64,000 bases of DNA from Areca catechu (Eukaryota > Streptophyta > Magnoliopsida > Arecales > Arecaceae), in assembly GCA_021397845.1 (NCBI GenBank), contig CM038048.1:29014727-29078726 (forward strand), read 5' to 3'. A program made the position numbers and the translations under genes. The notes below the pieces were generated by a model. That model did no database searches. It had not been told where the DNA came from and was given only the letters and a program-made list of their open reading frames with translations. Every line of letters begins with the position of its first letter. The first letter of the stretch is position 1. Shown here piece by piece: positions 36,599 through 48,797 of this stretch.

Positions 36599-39174
36599 TG
36601 ATCTTGATGTGATGGCATGAAGGAAGAGCAGAAGAGGATGACGTGATGATATGGTGTGTAGATCTCTGGTGGTGAGGTCTAGAGGAGGTTGATGATTGCA
36701 TGGTGCAGATCTTTGGTGTTGAGATCTGAAGGTGAGGGCCTGTTGTCCTCCCTGGAAATAGAAAGAAGTATCCATCGGTGGTGCTGGTTTGGCCAGAGTA
36801 CCAATGGAGAGGACTTGAGGGCAATGCCCTCGTTGGATCTGATGGAAACATGACAAGGGTGAAGTCCTTGTTATGGAGATGGAGAAGGTCTGGTGAAAGA
36901 GGAGGCCGCTATGGATGCTTGGTGCCGAGCATGAGGAGATCGTTGCATGGGTTCATCGGTTGCAGGGCTCAGCGGATGGGCTCGGCGAAAGGACTCGACG
37001 GAAGGGCTCGGGCTCTGTGGATGGGCTCAGGTTCAAACTTGTCGGTCACAGGGTAGCGTAAGGGCTTGGGCTCGATGGAGGAGATGACGACAGTGCAAGC
37101 TCGTTGATGTCGGGTGCAATGAAAGCATGGCGATCTCATTGGTCCCGATCGGAGCAGATCAGGCTAGGCATGGCATCGAGTAGTTCATCGGAGAAAGGGC
37201 TCGGCAGTGGGAAGTCAGCAAAGGTGATGCACAGTTCCAATCGGAGCAAATCAAGCATGACACGGTAGCAAGAAGCCACCGGTGGTGTGGCACAGGGTGC
37301 AGGTAGCCATCGAAGATGTGGCAAGGTGGCACATAGTCGACGGAGGCGCGGTGTAGTGGCTGGTGGCGACAGCGGTGTCTGGGAGAGGCTGTGGTCCATG
37401 GTTCTCTACAGTGGACTGACAGCAATGGCAGTCGTGGATTGCAAATGCATGCGTGAACCATTGGATCAATTCACAATGGACCGGCATCTTAAATGACTCT
37501 GCTCTGAAATATGTGCTGATTGATTTTCGATGATGCCAAGCTCAATTAAACTTCGATTTAATCCCCATCTATACCATTGGATTTCATTTTTGAGATCTTC
37601 ATGTCGAACTAGGATGGATCCAATGATGGAGTCAGATCATAGATGATATGTATATAGAGATCGTGTTGTAGCGACCGTGTGCATAGGTAGCATGAGCAGG
37701 ATGGTTCCATCTTTGGCTCTTCCAAGGTGGACAGAGGTTCACGATATTGGGAGCAGTGCAGAGGTCTACTGGTGGAGTGGATCTCATTAAGGATGATGGA
37801 TCTGATGGTGCAGGAGCTCATGACAGTAGTGCAGAGCTACGGATCCTGTGCTATGGAGCAGTGGCAGGTCGGGTGATCTGTGATTTAGCATAGGTAGAGT
37901 GATACACACCAGAGATCTTCAGAGCATGAGTGGTACCTCCATCGATAGTGGATCGGCTCTTGGTCACTATGAAGGAGAGCGATCGATAGTACTCCAGCTA
38001 CCTTGATTGTGATGGAGCTGTACATGGGTGCGATATCCCGCATGGTTGGAGATGGGTCTCGAGAGATGATATTTCAGGGAGACCGGAACACATCGATAGA
38101 GATGATGCCAGAGGTAGCTCAGAAAGACAGGAAACAGTCTTAGGGAGCGCCGGGGGTATTGGATAGTCTGGAGTATCCTGGTATGGCAGTATTGGCCTAG
38201 GGACAGAAACTGGAGCTGATGGAGATGACAGCTTAGGGAGACCGGGGACAGGTCTTAGGGAGCTCCAGGGACATCATGCAGCCGGGAGACAGGCTGGGAC
38301 ATGATGGAGTAGCCAGGTGGAGATGGTTGTTGGGTTCAGTCGCTGGGTTAGAGGAGTTGGAAAGAGCTCTTAGGTTTCAGAGATTCCTATGAGTTGCAGA
38401 GTATTCGAAACAGTCTCGGAGGGATTTGTGGTGATGTGGAGGGTCCAAGGAGGCAGCGACTGGATGTTAAGGTGTAGGGTACCCCAACAGTGCAGTGTTG
38501 GGAGGTTGACCTCGATGGGACTTCTATAGCATCAGGTGGACTTTGGTTTCAGGTGGAGCACTGGTTGGAGGTGTCTTCACGACTAGAGAGAGCTTTGGCA
38601 TGAGTTCAGAGTGGGAGGTGCAGGGAGGACCATATCCTAGCACGAGCACCAAGGGTGCACTTAGCCAGGTGGAGCAAAGTGTATAGTGATTTGCATGGCT
38701 CTGTAAAGACTATGTCAGGTGGAGCTCTGGGTGCAGCAAGTGCCGGTTTAGGATCATTGCAGGTCCTTCCAGGAAGTCCAGGGTGAGTGATGCAGCTGCT
38801 TAGCAGTTGGTGCTATGGAGGAGGTACAGGTTGGTTATAATAACTTGTACTGATCTTTAGCTGAGGGGTACGGTCTTCCCAAAGGCCTCCTAGAGAGCTC
38901 AGAAGCTGAAGAGGTCTGACATTGTCATTAGGTTTGCACAGCTATATGGGGGTACTGCGGAAGCATGGGTTGGTGTTACAGTCATGGGGACAGAGCAGGA
39001 AGACATCAGTTCGAGGTCAGGAGTGTGGTGGAGCATGAGTCTCAGGAGCTATGGAGCACAGGTTGATGTTCCAGCTAGGGAGACGAGGTGGCTTCGACAG
39101 GAAGAAGTCAACTTTGGAGATAGCAGGAAGGATGCAAACGGTCATGTAGAGCTTGTCAAGACTTATAGCACCAA
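36599..39174 (+). mobile_element. NA-2 internal region, apparently non-coding
   Basis: 2.6 kb, moderately GC-rich, with short direct repeats (GGGCTCGG around 36965-37070; CAGGTGGAGC around 38550-38720; CTTAGGGAG around 38130-38270). The longest frames are about 60-140 codons on both strands and none shows a known domain. I see no gene. It ends with ACCAA (39170-39174), the left target duplication of Sire-C. Confidence 0.7.
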
Positions 39175-40680
39175 TGTTGCCCAGAAATGGAGCCTAAGAG
39201 GGGGGGGTGAATTGGGTCTTTTTAAATTTAAAATAGTAATGTGAAGGTCTAGTGGTGTTTGTGAGTAATAAATTCAATGCTTAAGATTAAATGCAGCGGA
39301 AAGCAGTAAATCAAATATAATAAGCAAAGAGCAAGAGGGAAAGAAGGCAATCACACATAAACACAATATTTATAGTGGTCCGGTGCAAACCTAGCACCTA
39401 TATCCACTCTCCAAGCCACCCTTGGGAATTCCACTATAATCCAATCAAGATTACAGTGGACTTGTTTTTCAAAAGTCTCACAAGTCAAAACCTATATTGG
39501 TTTTGTCACCTAGGCTCACCAACAACCTTTTACACTTGTTTTGTCTTTGGGCTCACTTGTTAACCCTAGTTGGTTTTATCCCTTTGGCTTACCAACAAAC
39601 CACAACAACCTTCTTTCAAGACACCTTTGAAAGCAAGGTCAAATCACAAGACAAAAACATATATACAATTTCAAAAATAAGACAAACTCTCTTCAAGAGT
39701 AGAATGGAAGCTTTGAAGCTCAAGTTGATGCTTTATCTTGTCTTCTCCTTAGAATATCCTTCAAAACACTTCTTTTGGAATGATGTAAGGATGAGCTTAT
39801 AGGCATTTCAGGGAATCAAAATATAAATGGCTCTTGATGTGAAGTTCTTGAGAGAATATTAGCTTTTTGGCTTTAAATGGACTTCAATACTCTTCAATCC
39901 CTTTAGAATGATGTTGGTGGAGGTTAAATACAACAAAAAATTTCCAAAAAATGGTTTGTAATCGTTGGAGCCTCGAATCTAGCCATTTGGAGCTTGAAAA
40001 GTGAGTTATGCAAGTCAGAAAAATAGAACTATTAGGGTTGTCAGGCTTCAAGTGTCGACACTTGGCTCATCAGGTGTCGACACTTGGCTGTCAGGTGTTG
40101 ACACTTGATTTCTAGGTGTCGACACTTGAAGTCAGGTGTTGACACTTGATTTCTCGGTGTCGACACTTGAACTTTCAAGTGTCGACAATTGATACACAGG
40201 TGTCAACACTTGACACAAAAACCCTCCATTGGCAAAGTTCTGTATTTTCAAAAATCTCAGGCCTTGAGTCGACACTTGGAAACCTAAGTGTCAACACTTG
40301 AAATGCAGGTGTCGATACTTGGCATGCCAAGGGTTTTTCTGTATGCCAAATGCTGAAGTGTCGACACTTGGCTTCCCAGGTATTGACACTTGATACTGAA
40401 AAATTCACAATCAAGTGTAATTTTAGCCAAAAACACAAATATTGATTTTGAAATTTAAATGGAACATAAATAAATAACAATTGAACATGTAAAAGCCCTT
40501 TTTCCATGAAAAGGATGTCCAGAATTACGAAAAATGCTCTGTTCCATGGCGTGCCATGGTATAAGCTTTTGAGATTCTGAGGTGCTTTCTTCCTGAAAAC
40601 TCATAGCTTGAAATACACATTAGTATACAATATGCACTCAATGTTTTGTTATTCATCAAAATCACTGGGTGGAGCCAACA
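39175..40680 (-). repeat. Sire-C 3' LTR
   Basis: On the minus strand it starts TGTTGGCTCC at 40680 and ends GGGCAACA at 39175. The conserved Sirevirus U5 end (AATTCA, C-run, TCTT) lies at about 39190-39215. A TATA-like CTATAAATATT is near 39368-39378; the core promoter is not certain. The U3 part carries the palindrome array described separately. Confidence 0.93.
40050..40390 (-). promoter_or_regulatory. Phased palindrome array (AAGTGTCGACACTT) in Sire-C U3
   Basis: Thirteen copies of a perfect 14-bp palindrome or close variants. GTCGAC-type cores start at 40054, 40076, 40097, 40118, 40138, 40159, 40181, 40202, 40268, 40290, 40311, 40360 and 40382. Spacing is 20-22 bp within runs. Variants are mostly GTTGAC or GTCAAC, as expected from CpG deamination. 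The same array is in the other LTR (about 49675-49995), with four more copies at 43710-43781. Confidence 0.85.
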
Positions 40681-41298
40681 ATCTCCCCCTTTTTGATGAT
40701 GACAAAACCTTGAGTAAAACAGCATTAAGTTTCAAATTTCAACTATGATAATTTATGAGTATGATATGAGCCATAGTTTTCATAGTTAGGAAGAATCAAT
40801 CTCCCCCTCAATTTGATATTTCTAATCAAAACAAATGATATGATATACCAAGGTATCAAAGCAGATAAAATTTGAAAATTTACACAAACAAATTAGAAAA
40901 ACTTCACAAACAATTTATGCCATACTTATGCCAAACTCCCATCAATATATACTATTACTCCCCCTTTTTGTCAATCATTAGAAAGGGGAATAACCTCCCC
41001 CTCAAAATGAGCATGGAGACAAAAAGTGGTAGAGTATTAGATATGACAAGTATTAGAGCCAAAAGGATCCAAAGAGAGTATTAGAGCTGAAGAGAATAAA
41101 TGTAACTAATCAAGCAATCAAAGTGAATCAGAATTTTTAAACATCCAAACTGAAATATGTATATATGATAAGTTGAGTTTTCTGTACGAAATTTGCTGAC
41201 TCATCAGCAAAACTGAAACATACAAAATATATCAGAAGTCATATATCAGAAGTAACATAAAACATAAAGATCATACAACATAAGAGACATCTGTGAGG
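40681..41298 (-). promoter_or_regulatory. Sire-C 3' untranslated region with multiple polypurine tracts
   Basis: On the minus strand, AAAAAGGGGGAGAT abuts the LTR (40681-40694). Further tracts lie near 40800-40808, 40960-40972 and 40995-41005. No gene. Confidence 0.75.
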
Positions 41299-42900
41299 CT
41301 AATCCTCATCAGATGGAATCTCAAAAGAGATAGGACCGGTAACCCTAGTCCTACGGGCTAGACTACCATGAGTCTTCAGGATACCATGGCTCCTAGTCCT
41401 AGTGGATGGCCCAAAACGAGGTGCAACTCTAAAGGTCCTAGAAGAAGGAGGGGGCAGAGTTTCAGTGGGGGTAACAAAGACTGGATCAGTGGTAGCTGGA
41501 GTACCAGTAGCATCAGCTGGAGGAACATCAAGGGTCTGCAACTCTCGACTAACAACCTCATAACCGTTGGCATCATCATCACTATCGCTGCCATCGTCAA
41601 GAACTTCTGTAGCCCTGTCGTCAATGCGATTACCACCCTCCACAGTATCATCATGGTCATCCTGGTGGTTATCGCCATCATCATCATCATCACCCGGAGG
41701 ATCAGCAGGAGCAGCTGGAGGAAGGAGGGATCTAATCAAACTCTCAATGCACGCAAAACCAGCCTTCATAGACTGACGAATCTCGGCATGCTCAGCAGCA
41801 GTGTGAGCTCTAAGGCTCTCAATCTCGATCCGAAGCTGAGTCATCCTAGCTCCCAGACTGATAAGCTCGCCTCTCATCTTTACAAACAGCTCACATGAAT
41901 ACTCCTCAAAGAGTACTCTAGTAGATGTTGGAAGAGTTGCTGAAGGTGTGGCTGAAGGCGTCGCAGGCTCGGTCTCTGATGCATGTGCTGTCTGAATAGG
42001 AGAACTGACCGGCCCTGATGGCCCTGCCTCTACCTCATTCAACTCATCCTCCTCATCTGGCTCCTGGCCAGACTCCCTCCTGACCCATCTGCCACCAACC
42101 ACTCTGTAGCCCATACGATGGAGCGATCTCTCATCATAAACATCTGTGTGTAAGATCTCCGTGGGGATCTCCCCGTCCAAGGATACTCCACATGCTTGGA
42201 ATAGTCGGGTCAGTCCCATCCTATAAGGCAGACAATGATGACGCTGGCTGGCTACATCTCTCATCTGTATCAGCGTCATAGAAGGAATGTCTACCTGTGT
42301 CCTCTGTGCCAAGCAGACCATGAGCATAAGCTCCCTCTCTGTGATAAAATCAAAATGCCCTGTCTTCGGTAGAAGAATCCGAGCCATGATATGATGGAGC
42401 CGCATCTCCACCAACAGCTGGTTCACGGTGACTACTGTCACACCATGAACATCCTCGCATTCCAAAATACAACGGAATGCGGCCTTCCTATCATCCATAG
42501 AGAAAATGCTAATCCCTCGGTGTGGTATCTCCCAAACTCTGCTCAAGAGCTCCTTTGTCAGTAGAATCTCCACACCTCGCACAGATGTCCTCCAAGTCAT
42601 ATTCCGACAATCCAAAGCTCCATAAAACTCACATACCAGATGAGGGTAATACCTCTCCTGCATAGTGTAGAAGGGCACCAAACCCGCATCGGTAAGGGTC
42701 TGCCAGATCTGAAAATGCTGGCGGTCAAAAAACTCTAAGTCCACTCATCGACCGGAAGCAACAGCCTTCCCTGCCATCCTCTCTGCAGGGAAACTAGGTG
42801 CAACTGAGCTGCTCGACTCACCAGTGTCATACCTAGCCTTTGTTCTCCTCTCTGTCCTCTGACTCGGTCTCCTAACTGCTATCCTCTTTCTAGGACCCAT
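41299..42900 (-). pseudogene. Sire-C envelope-like ORF, single nonsense codon
   Basis: The ATG at 42900 opens a basic N-terminus (MGPRKRIAVRR). The frame runs to TAG at 41301-41299, about 533 codons, broken only by TGA at 42747-42745 (residue 52; the preceding codon is CGA, so CGA to TGA is likely). Parts are the conserved globular domain (FYGALDCRN, GHFDFITERELMLM, LPYRMGL, SLHRMGY), a Thr/Pro linker, a coiled-coil-like stretch (around residues 350-395), a long Asp-rich acidic tract and a basic Ser/Thr tail. No signal peptide or clear membrane span is visible. It corresponds to the less complete Sire-A and Sire-B frames. The molecular role of this family is unknown. Confidence 0.85.
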
Positions 42901-43913
42901 GTCAAACCAGCTGGATAGGAAGGAAAAGAGGATAGATTCAATCAAACTTAGAGCTATGGGACTGGCTACAGGTTCAGCTAAGGAGAAATTCATTTCATAA
43001 GAGGTGCAAAGACAGTTTTAAAATAATTTTGAGTTGTAAAATGCTCTTAAAAAAGAAAAATTTAGGAAATCTACAAACAATTAGAAAATGTTTTTGGTTG
43101 TTAAAATATATTTGAACTTTTGTAAAAATACATTTTGTAAGGTCAAAATACCAAAACACATGGGATTTGGGCTTAAATCAATTTGAGTTTTAGCAAAATG
43201 GTGAAAATGTTGCAAAAACATCATGAATTATTTTTCAAAACTATGATAAATCAGTAGAAATAAGTTTAGAATACTAGATTTTGGATGAAAACCCAAATTT
43301 TTTTGGCCAAAATCAATCAAACAGTGGTTTTTCCCAAATTTGGATGGAATGAGCGTGAAAACGGCCAAAAATCATGGGAAATCCAAGGAAAAAGCCATTA
43401 AACCACCATTCCTTCAAATAGAATTTTAGAAAACCATTAGAACCTATGAAAATCCGATTGAAATCCCCAAAAAAAATTGGAAAAATTTGTTCTAGGTTAT
43501 GCAGCTTCACGGTAACGAAAATTAGAAAATAGGAGAAATAAATGGAAATAAAGTGAAATAAAAAGAGGGAATACCTGATATGTGAAGGGGTAAACGGGAA
43601 GAGGAGGGATTTGGAGTGTAGGGGACCACTGTAGCTTGAGAGTGATAGGGGGAAAGTGAAAACAAAACCCTCAGTCGATCATTTTAAAAACAGATTTGTT
43701 TTCGCAAGTGTCGACACTTAGTATTTGTCAAGTGTCGACACTTGGTCAGGTGTCGACACTTGACAAAATCCAAGTGTCGACACTTGGCCAAGAAAATCCC
43801 AAAAAAATCAAAAAATTTTCAAAAAATCTAAGAAAATATTTAAAAGCTTTTAGGACTCAAAGCAAGTGTTTTTTGAGAAAAATACCTTGGGTAAGATAAA
43901 GTTTGTAAGAGTT
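42901..43913 (-). promoter_or_regulatory. Sire-C pol-env spacer with GTCGAC palindromes
   Basis: About 1 kb, AT-rich, without a gene. Four near-perfect copies of the LTR palindrome have cores at 43710, 43734, 43752 and 43776. The spacer is twice as long as in Sire-A and Sire-B. Confidence 0.65.
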
Positions 43914-46900
43914 CTAGAAGAATGGGTCAATGACACCTAACTCTCTTCTAATCAAACAGAACCTTTCTTCACTTAATGGTTTGGTAAACACATCAGCTAA
44001 TTGATCATCAGTATACACAAATTCAAGAATAACATTAAAGTTTTGTACATGATCTCTTATGAAATGATGTCTTATTTCAATGTGTTTACTTCTTGAATGT
44101 TGCACAGGATTCTTAGTTAGATTGATTGCACTAGTATTGTCATATCTTATGGGTGTCTTAGTTAGTTTAATGCCAAAATCTTTGAGTTGTTGTTTGATCC
44201 AAAGGATTTGAGCACAACAGCTTCTAGCTGCTATATATTCGGCTTCCACCATAGATAGAGCAACTGAATTTTGTTTCTTGCTACTCCAAGAGATCAAATT
44301 TACTCCAAGAAACTGACAGGTTCCACTAGTACTTTTACGATCAAGTTTACACCCAGCAAAGTCAGCACCAGAATAAGCAATCAATTCAAATGAAAAATCT
44401 CTAGAGTACCACAAACCAATTTTAATTGTATTAGATAGATATCTAAGTATGAATTTAATAGCCAAAAGATGAGACCTTTAGGATTAGACTGATATCTAGC
44501 ACGCATACAAATGCTAAATATGATATCTGGTCTACTGGAAGTAAGATATAGCAGTGAACCAATCATGCCACGATATAGTTTTTGATCAATAGATTTACCT
44601 GATTCATCCTTGTCAAGTCTACAAGTAAAGCTCATAGGGATACCTAAAGGCTTGGTGTTCTCCATCCCAAACTTTTTGAGTATTTATTTTGTGTACTTTG
44701 CTTGGTTGATGAAGATCCCCTCTTTGGTTTGCTTTATTTGGAGTCCGAGAAAGAAATTTAGTTCTCCCATCATGCTCATCTCGAACTCACCCTGCATTAA
44801 CTTTGTAAATTCTTGACAAAGAGATTCGTTAGTAGCACCAAATATGATATCATCTACATAGATTTATACTACTAAGAGATCATCATTCTTTTTCTTCAAA
44901 AACAAAGTTTTGTCTACATTACCTCTAGCAAAATCATTTTTGAGCAAGAAAAAACTTAAACGATCATACCAAGCTCTAGGAGCTTGTTTCAAACCATACA
45001 AAGCTTTATGAAGTTTGTACACATGATTTGGAAATTCAAAATTTTTAAATTTAGGAGGTTTTTCAACATAAACCTCTTCTTCAATAAGACCATTTAAAAA
45101 GGCACTTTTAACATCCATTTGAAATAATTTAAAATTCATAAATCAAGCAAAAGCTAACAATATCCTAATTGCCTCAAGTCTAGCCATAGGAGCAAATGTT
45201 TCATCAAAATCTATCCTTTCCTCTTGATTGTATCCCTTGGCAAATAGTCTACCCTTATTTCTAGTAACAACACCATTTTCATCAAGTTTATTTCGAAAAA
45301 CCCATTTTGTGCTAATAATTGAAGTATTTGAAGGCCTATCTTCTAATGTCCAAACATTGTTTCTTTTGAATTGATTAAGTTCATCTTGCATAGCATTTAT
45401 CCAATTACTATCACATTCAGCTTCCTCGATAGTTTTAGATTCAATTTGAAAGCTAAATAATCATAGATATTTCTAAGGGATGATCGAGTACTTACACCTT
45501 TAGATGGATCACCAATAATTTGTTCTTTTGGATGTCCATGAGCATACCTCCATTCTTTTGGCAGTGGATCAATTGTAGATGTGTTTTCATCACCTTGTAC
45601 TTGATCTTCTTTAGTGTTTTGATCATCTTTTTGTTTCTTGGTAGGATCTTCGTTGTTGTTTATACTTTCAGTTTTCTTGGTACCTATTTCATCAGAAAGC
45701 ACATCTTCTTTTCTCGAAGATTTCTGGTTAGATTCATCAAATACCACATGTATGGATTCTTCAACAATAAGTGTTCTTCTATTGAAGACCCTGTATGCCT
45801 TACTAGATGTGGAGTAGCCTAGAAAGACTCCCTCATCTGATTTGGTATCAAATTTGCTCAATTTATCCTTACCATTGTTTAAAATGAAACAACGGCATCC
45901 AAAAATACAAAAATAACGAATTGAGGGTTTTCTACCCTTCCAAAGCTCATAAGGTATTTTCTTTAAAATCGATCGGATCAAAACTCAATTTAAAAGCATA
46001 GCATGCAGTATTTATGGCTTCCGCCCAAAAATATTTAGGTAAATCATTCTCACAAAGCTTGGTGCATGCCATTTCTTCAAGAGTTCTATTTTTCCTTTTT
46101 ACCACCCTATTTTGTTGAGATGTCCTAGGTGCAAAAAAATTATGATGAATGCCATTTTCAATACAAAATTTATCAAAATCAGCATTTTCAAATTCGGTTC
46201 CATGATCACTTCTCAAATATACGATTGAAACACCTTTTTCATTTGAAACTCGTTTATGAAATCTAATGAATTCAAAAAATGTTTCATCTTTATGTGTGAA
46301 AAACATGATCCATATAAATCGTGAGAAATCATCTACAATAACTAGACCGTACTTCTTACCTCCCAAACTAGATGTTTAGTTGGCCCAAAGAGGTCCATGT
46401 GAAGCAACTCTAAGGGTCTAGATGTAGAGTTTACTCCTTTTGGTTTGAAAGAGGATTTGGTTTGTTTTCCAAGTTGACATGCACTGCAAATCTTGTCTTT
46501 TTTAAAACTGAGTTTAGGCAAATCCTTTATCAAATTCTTTTTGCTAAGTTTTGAAATCAAATGCATACTAGCATGTCCTAGTCTACGATGCCAAAGCCAA
46601 CTAGTTTCATTGATCTTGGCTTCCATTGCCACTAGGCATTAACCATTTTGAATCAGAAGATCATCACGATCAACCATATAAATATTGCCATGCCTATGAC
46701 CAATGAACTTGATGTCATTGTCATCTAAACTAGAAACAATGCACATAGAAGATTCAAAAACAACTTTAAAATCCTTATCACAAAACTGACTAATACTAAA
46801 CAAGTTATGTCTTAAACCATCAACATATAAAATATTATCAATGTAAGAAGAGGGGATGATATGGACTTTACCAATACCAATAATTTTGCCCTTTTCATTA

Positions 46901-47040
46901 TCACCAAAAGTCACATTGCCACCATTTTGATATTCGAGCGATGAGAACTGCTCCACATCTCCTGTCATATGCTTTGAGCAACCGCTATCAAGGTACCACA
47001 TTCTTTTTTTGTTGGTTGCAAGGCATACTTGTAATAAAGA
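43914..47040 (-). pseudogene. pol: Sire-C pol, broken
   Basis: Protease WYLDSGCS is at about 47001-46978. GAG-pre-integrase has HASMH and CSAC. The integrase core has LHMDLFGP and RSDHGTEF, but the third catalytic Glu is Lys (46099-46097, GAA to AAA; 35 residues lie between Asp and this position). Reverse transcriptase has KGYNQEE, GLKQAPRAWYDRL and YVDD at 44860-44849. RNase H has the RKSTSGTCQFLG, AEYIAA and SKHIEIRHHF motifs and stops at 43914. Lesions are frameshifts near 46370, 45985, 45470 and 44475, and stops near 45141, 44863 and 44684. None of the domains can be made as one protein. Confidence 0.92.
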
Positions 47041-48740
47041 TCAAGTGGAGACTTTAGTTACCCAAGTCATCTTGGGTCCTTTTAGGTTAGTGGCATTGGT
47101 TCCTTTTGGAACCCAAACTTTATTAATATTACCCAATCTTCTTTTGTTGCACAAATAAGATTTATGCCCTTTAGTACCACATGCATAACAAGTAATGGAT
47201 AAAGATGCAGGCACAAAGAAATTTTTGAAAAGTTTTTGTTTCTTATGAGTTCTAAATCCTAAACCTGCTCTATCAAAAACAACTCTTTGATTGTTCAAAA
47301 GTAAATTTAATTTTTCAGAACTATAAGTAAATTTATCGACAAAAGGTTTTAATTTTTTAATTTCTTCCTTATATCTTTTATTTTCATCCAAAATTTCTTT
47401 GCTTTGTTTTGAAAGATTTTCATTTGAAACTGAAGAACTTTTCTTTTTCAAAACTTCTTTTTCCTTTTCAATAACTGAAATCTTATCATTTAATTTTTTA
47501 TTTTGAAAAAAAAGCATTCATTTTCATTTGAAAGCTTATCATTTATTTTGGTTAAATCCAAATTTTGCTTTTTCTAATCTTTATGTTTTGACTTTAGTTT
47601 TTGAAATTCTATGACTAATTCATCAAAAACTTCATAAAGTTCATCAAAAGTAAATTCATTTTCTGTTTCAGAATGTACCTCATCATGATCCGCCATCAGA
47701 TAGAAATTTATCACCTCCTGTTGTTCTTCCTCAGAACTGGAGTCCTCACTATCACTCCAGGTTGCCATCATGGCCTTCTTTCTTAACTTTTTTCTACTTT
47801 TCTTGAGCAAGGGGCAGTCCACCTTAAAATGACCGGGTTTCTTGCATTCAAAACAAGTGGGCTACTCCTTCTCCTTCTCCTTGTCTTTCTCTTTACTTGG
47901 TTCACCTTTCAGAGGTTTCTTCTAGAAGTTGAATCTTTTCTTCCTCATAAACCTTCTAAATTTTCTTGTCATAAGAGCTGTCTCATCATCTTCATCATCT
48001 TCTTCGGAGTTATCGCTTGATTCTTCTCTAGAAGTAGATTTGAAGGTGATCACTTTCTTCTTTTTGTCAACTTCCACATTCTTTTGCTTGAGGGAGAGCT
48101 CATAGGTCCTCAGTGACCCCAACAGTTGTTCAAGTGGAAGAGTGTTGACATCCTTGGCTTCTTCAATAGCTGTTACCTTTGCATCCCAAGAAGCCGGCAG
48201 AGACTTGAGAAGTTTATTTACAAGTTTATCATTAGAAACAATTTTTCCTGGGCTTTTCATGCCATTCATAATATTTGTGAACCTAGTGTACATCTCACTA
48301 ATAGACTCAGTAGGTTCCATTTTAAACATTTCATACGTATGAATGAGCATGTTAACCTTGGTTGTTTTCACTTGGTGTGTACCTTCATGGGTAACCTCAA
48401 GTGTATCCCAAATCTCCTTGGTGGAGAGACAATTATATATTCTATTAAATTCACTTGGGCCAAGAGAGCAAAATAACAAGTTCATCGCCTTAGCATTAAG
48501 CTCTATTTGCTTAATGCCATTCTCATCCCAATCATCTTTCATCTTTGAAGTGAGAATGCCATTAACCAACATAGTAGGCTGATGAGGACCTTTTATAATT
48601 GTCCTCCACAAACTATAATCAATAGCTTGAATAAAAATACGCATGCGTGTTTTCCAATACGTCTAATTTGTGCCATTGAAGAGTGGGGGACGATTTGAAG
48701 CTTGACCTTCAACTACACACATTCCTACTGGGGCTGCCAT
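47041..48740 (-). pseudogene. gag: Sire-C gag, broken
   Basis: The ATG at 48740 (MAAPVGMC...) lies 44 bases after the PBS. The capsid-type N-terminal domain includes RMRIFIQAIDYSLW and LNAKAMNLLFCSL. An acidic stretch (near 48000), knuckle CFECKKPGHFKVDC (near 47850), a coiled coil (47820-47320) and a second knuckle CYACGTKGHKSYLC (near 47190-47150) follow. Lesions are TAG at about 48664, TAG near 47924 and 47856, and a frameshift in the A/T run near 47520. The terminator TGA at 47043-47041 is in the same frame as the protease that follows. Confidence 0.9.
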
Positions 48741-48783
48741 GATCTTTCACTCAAGATCCTTGGACCTACAAGAGAGTACCGGT

Positions 48784-48795
48784 GCTCTAATACCA
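48784..48795 (-). promoter_or_regulatory. Sire-C primer binding site
   Basis: The minus strand reads TGGTATTAGAGC, one C-to-T from the initiator-Met PBS, two bases after the 5' LTR. Confidence 0.9.
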
Positions 48796-48797
48796 CT

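Noticed and set aside
36180..36856. ORFs on both strands across the NA-2 LTR/internal boundary
   Set aside because: They cross the LTR end and PBS, which are not coding, and have no known domain.
40053..40390. CRISPR-like regularly spaced repeats
   Set aside because: The repeats are palindromes only 21 bp apart with spacers of about 7 bp, lie in a plant LTR, and have no cas genes. They are LTR cis-motifs.
41368..41898. 176-codon plus-strand ORF
   Set aside because: It is antisense to the envelope-like ORF of Sire-C, with no independent evidence.
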